64,000 nt of DNA. Source: Sodalis praecaptivus (GTDB lineage Bacteria; Pseudomonadota; Gammaproteobacteria; Enterobacterales; Enterobacteriaceae). Location of the stretch: positions 806,001 through 870,000 of the forward strand of contig NZ_CP006569.1 in the NCBI RefSeq assembly GCF_000517425.1. The letters run 5' to 3'. The notes under the pieces are model-generated. The model saw only the letters and a program-made list of their open reading frames with translations. It did not search any database and was not told the DNA's origin. Shown here piece by piece: positions 59,884 through 64,000 of the stretch (positions are counted from its first letter, which is position 1; the number at the start of each line of letters is the position of its first letter). Position numbers and translations under genes: made by a program.

Positions 59884-60534
59884 ATGAGAAACAAACCATT
59901 AGCCAAAAGCTACTCCTTGGCGGAAGAGATAGCCAATAGCGTCAGTCACGGCGTGGGGGTAATCTTTGGTATTGTCGGTCTGGTTCTCATGCTTAATCAG
60001 GCCGGCGAAGCCGGAGCCACCGCGCTCGCGGTGACCAGCTACAGCCTTTACGGCGGCAGTATGATCCTGCTGTATCTGGCTTCGACGCTTTACCACGCCA
60101 TCCCCCATCCACCGGCAAAACGCTGGCTGAAGAAGGTCGACCACTGCGCGATTTACCTGTTGATCGCCGGCACCTATACGCCGTTTTTATTGATAGGCCT
60201 GGCCTCGCCGCTGGCCAAATGGCTGATGGTGGTCATCTGGGTGATGGCGGCGGTGGGCGTCCTGTTCAAACTGGTGTTTGCGCATCGCTTTCGCGCTATC
60301 TCCATCATCACGTATTTAACCATGGGCTGGTTATCGCTGGTGGTCATTTATCAGCTGGTGCAACGTTTACCCGCGGGTGGGGTGGCGTTACTGGCGGCGG
60401 GAGGCGTGGTTTACTCGCTGGGCGTGGTATTTTACGTCTGGGATCGGATACCGTTTAACCATGCGATATGGCATGGCTTTGTGTTGGGAGGAACCGTTTG
60501 TCACTTTCTGGCCATCTATTTGTTTGTTGCCTGA
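59884..60534 (+). CDS. trhA: PAQR/hemolysin III family membrane protein TrhA (YqfA)
   Basis: 216 residues (E. coli YqfA 219). Seven membrane helices of the hemolysin III/PAQR family; conserved [40 protein letters not shown] and [17 protein letters not shown] contain the His/Asp metal-site residues. Linked to membrane energetics/fluidity control in E. coli. Divergent from the HD-domain gene and convergent with ygfZ. Confidence 0.92.
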   Translation: MRNKPLAKSYSLAEEIANSVSHGVGVIFGIVGLVLMLNQAGEAGATALAVTSYSLYGGSMILLYLASTLYHAIPHPPAKRWLKKVDHCAIYLLIAGTYTPFLLIGLASPLAKWLMVVIWVMAAVGVLFKLVFAHRFRAISIITYLTMGWLSLVVIYQLVQRLPAGGVALLAAGGVVYSLGVVFYVWDRIPFNHAIWHGFVLGGTVCHFLAIYLFVA

Positions 60535-60644
60535 CCCGCCGCGTTTTCCGGCCGGCAGCCCGTTGCCGGCCATATCTGTTCACCCGCCGCGCAGGTTACC
60601 GGAGCCGCTTTCCCCGGTCGGGCGCCTCAGCGGCGCGCGGCAGC

Positions 60645-61631
60645 TCACTCGCCGATAACGTACGGCAGCGGACGCACGGCCAACGCGCCAGCGGCGTCGT
60701 CGCGTACCCGTAGCTGGCTGTCAGGCGGCAGATCGTTATTCAGCACCGCCTGTATCCAGACGCTGCTATCTTCCAGCTGGCAGGCCGCCAGCACCGTACC
60801 GGTTCGCCGCCAATTGTCGCCCAGTTTGAGTTCCAAATCGTCGCCGGCGACGGGAAGATGGCCGGCTTTGCCCGCCAGCCAGTACAGGGCGCGCTTATTG
60901 GCGCCGCGATATTTGGCGCGCGCCACCATTTCCTGCCCGGCATAGCAGCCTTTATTAAAGCTAATGCCGTCCAACGCCTGGACGTTGGCCGCCTGCGGGA
61001 TGAACTGCGCGCCGTTGGCGCTGTCGATAACCGGATAGCCTGCCTCGATATCCAGCGCCAGCCATTGCCGACTGTCGTTTAGCTGGGCCTGTCCCTCCAG
61101 CTTGTGTTGCAGCGCGTCGCGCACCGCCGGCGTGGTGATAAGCAGAAAGCGCGGCGCCGGCAAATTGAAAAAGAGCAGCGTTGTGTCCTGGTGATGCGCC
61201 ACCGGATGCGCCGCATCGGGGATGCTAGCGAAAAGCCCGCCAAGCGCCGCCTGCGCTTGAAAACCCGCTACGCCGAGTAATACCGCCTCGTCATCGGCGG
61301 CAATGGTGGTTTTGGAAAAAACGGCATACTTTTTTAATTCCGCGAGCTGGCTATCGCGCACGCTGCGCCGTTCGATTAAGGCCATGCCCTCCTGGTGATG
61401 AAAGACGCACAGGTGGCTGAACATTTTGCCCTTGGCATCGCAATGGGCGGCAAAGCTGAAGCGATCGGCCTCCAACGAGGCCACATCGCAGGTCAGCTGG
61501 CCCTGTAAATATTTAACGCTGTCCGGCCCATTAAGGGTGATCAGCGCCCAATCCTCCAGTGAAATGAGCGTCAGCGGCAGATGGCTGGAGGGCGACGGCA
61601 AACGCGGAGGGAAAGGAACTTGAGATGACAT
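60645..61631 (-). CDS. ygfZ: Folate-binding Fe-S/tRNA modification protein YgfZ
   Basis: 328 residues (E. coli 326). GcvT-like fold; needed for activity of some Fe-S enzymes including MiaB. The signature [17 protein letters not shown] with its essential cysteine is intact, as are [18 protein letters not shown] and HCDAKGKM. Divergent from sdhE across about 210 bases, the conserved arrangement. Confidence 0.95.
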   Translation of the reverse strand: MSSQVPFPPRLPSPSSHLPLTLISLEDWALITLNGPDSVKYLQGQLTCDVASLEADRFSFAAHCDAKGKMFSHLCVFHHQEGMALIERRSVRDSQLAELKKYAVFSKTTIAADDEAVLLGVAGFQAQAALGGLFASIPDAAHPVAHHQDTTLLFFNLPAPRFLLITTPAVRDALQHKLEGQAQLNDSRQWLALDIEAGYPVIDSANGAQFIPQAANVQALDGISFNKGCYAGQEMVARAKYRGANKRALYWLAGKAGHLPVAGDDLELKLGDNWRRTGTVLAACQLEDSSVWIQAVLNNDLPPDSQLRVRDDAAGALAVRPLPYVIGE

Positions 61632-61843
61632 GGAACGGTCCTATCAGTAGTCTGACAATAGCCTAATGGTAAAAGACCGCCTGGGGTTTGCAAGCGGATC
61701 TTGCCTTAGGTTTTTGGCGATACGTGCCCGGTGCGGAATAAAGCGCGCAGAACATGTCGAAATGTGTCGTTTTATCTCATGTGGCAGGACAAAACGGGGT
61801 AAACTAGCCGCAGTACGTAGGGTTTATGAGGGTAAAGTAAAAC

Positions 61844-62110
61844 ATGGATATCACCAATAAAGCGCGGATCCATTGGGCCTGCCGACGCGGCATGCGCGAG
61901 CTGGATATCGCCATTATGCCGTTCTTTGAACAGGATTTTGACGCTCTGGATGACCAGGACAAGCGGCGCTTTGTCCGGCTGCTGGAGTGTGACGATCCCG
62001 ATCTGTTTAACTGGTTGATGAATCACGGCCAGCCTGACGATCGCGAATTGCAGCAAATTATCTCAATGATACAAACGCGAAACAAAGCCCGTGGCCCTTT
62101 GGCGATGTGA
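61844..62110 (+). CDS. sdhE: FAD assembly factor SdhE
   Basis: 88 residues, E. coli length. Promotes covalent flavinylation of SdhA and FrdA. The RGMRE motif lies in [17 protein letters not shown], followed by [14 protein letters not shown]. Overlaps ygfX by 20 bases, hence one transcript. Confidence 0.96.
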   Translation: MDITNKARIHWACRRGMRELDIAIMPFFEQDFDALDDQDKRRFVRLLECDDPDLFNWLMNHGQPDDRELQQIISMIQTRNKARGPLAM

Positions 62111-62498
62111 TATTCGGGTCTCTTGGCGCACTCAGCTTTGCTCGCTGGCGTTTTACGGGATCCTGATAATGCTGATTCTGCTTTCTCCCTGGCCGGAGAA
62201 TTACGGGCTGGTGTGGTTGACGTTAGTGCTGGTAGTGGTGTTTGAGTGCATCCGCAGCCAGCGCAATATCATGTCCTGCCGTGGCGAGCTGGTGCTGATG
62301 AGCGACAGCAGTATTCAATGGCATCGCGAGGAGTGGACCTTTACCCGCAAAGCCTGGATGCTCAAGGGCGGCGTATTGCTCAGCCTGCGTAAAGCCGGCG
62401 GCACGCGGCGCCGGCGTCTGTGGCTGGCGGCGGACAGCATGGACGGCCGGGAATTCCGCCACCTGCGCCAGCTGCTGGCGCGACAGACCGGGTTTTAG
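62091..62498 (+). CDS. ygfX: YgfX/CptA inner-membrane protein
   Basis: 135 residues, GTG start inside the 3' end of sdhE, the same as in E. coli. Two hydrophobic helices near the N-terminus (about 17-33 and 38-52) and a cytosolic C-terminal part with [20 protein letters not shown]. Described in E. coli as a toxin-like inhibitor of cell shape proteins paired with SdhE (CptAB), and in Serratia as an SdhE partner; the toxin role is disputed. Confidence 0.92.
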   Translation: MALWRCDIRVSWRTQLCSLAFYGILIMLILLSPWPENYGLVWLTLVLVVVFECIRSQRNIMSCRGELVLMSDSSIQWHREEWTFTRKAWMLKGGVLLSLRKAGGTRRRRLWLAADSMDGREFRHLRQLLARQTGF

Positions 62499-62537
62499 CG
62501 TGGAGGCGGGGGCGGCAAACCCTCCGCTGTCGCGGGG

Positions 62538-63056
62538 TTACAGCAGCGCCGCCATTTCTGTCAGGATCTGCTCACACCACTGTTGCAGCCGCTGTTCGCT
62601 CAAATCGTATTGATTCACTTCATCCAGCGCCAGGCCGACAAAATGGTTGCCGTCGGGGGTGACGGCTTTCTGGCTGGTGAACTCGTAGCCGTCGGTGGGC
62701 CAGTAGCCGATGAAGCTGGCGCCCAGCGGTTGCAGAACATCGTGAAGGTAGCCCAGCGCATCCAAAAACCATTCGCCGTAACCCAATTGATCCCCCATAC
62801 CGTAGAGCGCGATAATTTTACCGCGCAGGTCGAGGGTTGAGAGCTGCGGCCAGACGGCCTCCCAGTCTTCCTGGATCTCGCCGAAGTCCCAGGTGGGGAT
62901 GCCAAGAATCAAGACAGTATAGTCCGCCATGCGCTGCACCGGGACATCTTTTAGGTTATGCAGATCTACCAGCTCCGCTCCGAGAATATCGCGGATTTTC
63001 TCGGCGGCCATCTCGGTATAGCAGGTGCTGGAGCCATAAAATAAACCGACTTTCAT
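62538..63056 (-). CDS. fldB: Flavodoxin 2
   Basis: 172 residues (E. coli FldB 173). FMN electron carrier of the long-chain flavodoxins. The phosphate loop [18 protein letters not shown], the [18 protein letters not shown] loop with flavin-stacking Trp, and [18 protein letters not shown] are conserved. FldB rather than FldA by its place next to xerD and the cysteine in GSSTCYTE. Convergent with ygfX. Confidence 0.95.
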   Translation of the reverse strand: MKVGLFYGSSTCYTEMAAEKIRDILGAELVDLHNLKDVPVQRMADYTVLILGIPTWDFGEIQEDWEAVWPQLSTLDLRGKIIALYGMGDQLGYGEWFLDALGYLHDVLQPLGASFIGYWPTDGYEFTSQKAVTPDGNHFVGLALDEVNQYDLSEQRLQQWCEQILTEMAALL

Positions 63057-63157
63057 CTCTCATGTTACTCTTGCAAACAACCTAATGGCGTCAAGTGTAC
63101 CAGATTTGACGGTATGTCAGGCATAATGTCGTCTGCCGCCCCATACAGGAGTCAGAT

Positions 63158-64000
63158 ATGGAACAACCGGATGACGTCATTATTGAGCAGTTTCTTGATG
63201 CCCTATGGCTGGAACGCAATCTGGCGGAAAACACGCTGGCCTCCTATCGTCTCGACCTGCAGGCGCTGGCGGCCTGGCTACGGCGTCAGCAGCGCGACTG
63301 CCTAAGCGCGAGCGCGGTGGATTTGCAGGCCTTTCTTGCCGATCGCCTCGATCATGGCTATAAGGCCACCAGCTCCGCCAGGCTACTTAGCGCCACGCGC
63401 CGGTTTTTTCAGTATCTGTACCGGGAAAAGCTGCGCACCGACGATCCCAGCGCCGGTATTTCGGCGCCCAAATTGCCGCAGCGCTTGCCTAAGGATCTCA
63501 GCGAGGCGCAGGTCGGCGATTTACTGGCGGCGCCGACCATTGCCGATCCCGTCGAGCTCCGCGATAAGGCCATGCTGGAGGTGCTCTATGCCACCGGTTT
63601 GCGGGTGTCCGAGCTGGTGGGGTTGACTCTGTCGGACGTGAGTCTGCGACAGGGCGTGGTGCGGGTGATTGGTAAAGGGGATAAGGAGCGGCTGGTACCA
63701 TTGGGGGAAGAGGCGGTATACTGGATTGAGTATTATCTGGAACATGGCCGTCCGGCGCTGACCCATGGTCAAAGTCTGGACATTTTGTTCCCCAGCAACC
63801 GCAGCCGCAAAATGACCCGCCAGACGTTCTGGCATCGCATCAAACATTATGCCATCCTGGCGGGCATTGACAGCGAGCGGCTCTCCCCCCATGTTTTGCG
63901 GCACGCCTTTGCGACCCATTTACTGAACCACGGGGCGGATTTGCGCGTGGTGCAGTTGCTGCTGGGACATAGCGATCTTTCGACGACGCAGATCTACACC
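63158..64000 (+). CDS. xerD: Tyrosine recombinase XerD, 3' end outside window
   Basis: 281 residues to the window end; about 17 are missing (E. coli 298). With XerC it resolves chromosome dimers at dif. N-terminal SAM-like domain (ALWLERNLAENTLASYRLDL), then the catalytic domain: Arg in YATGLRVSELVGL, Lys in GKGDKERLVPLG, HxxR in SPHVLRHAFATHLL, His in LLGHSDLSTTQ and the nucleophilic Tyr one residue before the edge (QIYT). ATG at 63158 with CAGGAG upstream. Confidence 0.97.
   Translation, partial: MEQPDDVIIEQFLDALWLERNLAENTLASYRLDLQALAAWLRRQQRDCLSASAVDLQAFLADRLDHGYKATSSARLLSATRRFFQYLYREKLRTDDPSAGISAPKLPQRLPKDLSEAQVGDLLAAPTIADPVELRDKAMLEVLYATGLRVSELVGLTLSDVSLRQGVVRVIGKGDKERLVPLGEEAVYWIEYYLEHGRPALTHGQSLDILFPSNRSRKMTRQTFWHRIKHYAILAGIDSERLSPHVLRHAFATHLLNHGADLRVVQLLLGHSDLSTTQIYT

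Overview
The window is chromosomal DNA of a gammaproteobacterium of the order Enterobacterales. From speC to xerD the gene order follows the speC-mltC-yggX-mutY-trmB ... metK-speA-speB ... pgk-fbaA-mscS-argO ... serA-ssrS-zapA ... gcvTHP ... ygfZ-sdhE-ygfX-fldB-xerD block of E. coli and relatives. proC lies between yggS and yggT, as I recall for Yersinia, Serratia and Erwinia. The GC-rich genes, intact core operons, wide decayed intergenic stretches and many degenerate tandem repeats make me favour a Sodalis-like organism. That is a judgement from memory; the sequence alone does not prove it.

Layout. 1-884 is the 3' part of agaS. From 885 to 3631, next to the 3' end of a tRNA-Phe gene (3632-3707, minus), lies an AT-rich accessory patch. 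It holds a two-gene cassette on the minus strand, a small three-helix membrane protein followed at once by a Gly-rich colicin-V-like microcin precursor, plus a decayed IS3-type transposase end. From 4363 the core block runs: speC; mltC-yggX-mutY; trmB and yggN; hemW-rdgB-yggU-yggT-proC-yggS; yggR; and a small secreted protein gene. A complete L-rhamnose cluster (rhaT, rhaR, rhaS, rhaBADM; 16.9-24.5 kb) sits between yggR and ruvX, where E. coli has nothing. Then come ruvX-yqgE, gshB-rsmE, endA, sprT, galP, metK, speA-speB, an orphan fliB, pgk, fbaA, mscS, argO, yggE, argP, rpiA, serA, zapA-ssrS(6S RNA)-fau, ygfB, pepP-ubiH-ubiI, gcvT-gcvH-gcvP, an HD-domain hydrolase, trhA, ygfZ, sdhE-ygfX, fldB and a xerD cut by the window end.

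How the genes work together. Polyamine synthesis is represented by both routes: SpeC from ornithine, and SpeA plus SpeB from arginine via agmatine. Each decarboxylase gene has a long 5' region with a short ORF behind a good ribosome binding site. MetK supplies S-adenosylmethionine. Serine and one-carbon metabolism (SerA, GcvTHP, Fau), quinone synthesis (UbiH, UbiI), Fe-S and flavin upkeep (YggX, YgfZ, SdhE) and glycolysis (Pgk, FbaA) are complete as far as the window shows. Sugar uptake is through GalP and RhaT, with visible CRP, GalR-type and RhaS-type sites.

The most unusual features are the microcin-immunity cassette at the tRNA-Phe hotspot, the candidate leader peptides of speA and speC, and a set of intergenic minisatellites. 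The latter include a 14-bp array of 21 units upstream of pgk and a 43-bp array between yggE and argP. Genes that E. coli has in this block but that are missing here include nupG, yggL, ansB-yggM, and everything between speB and pgk (loiP, tktA, epd).
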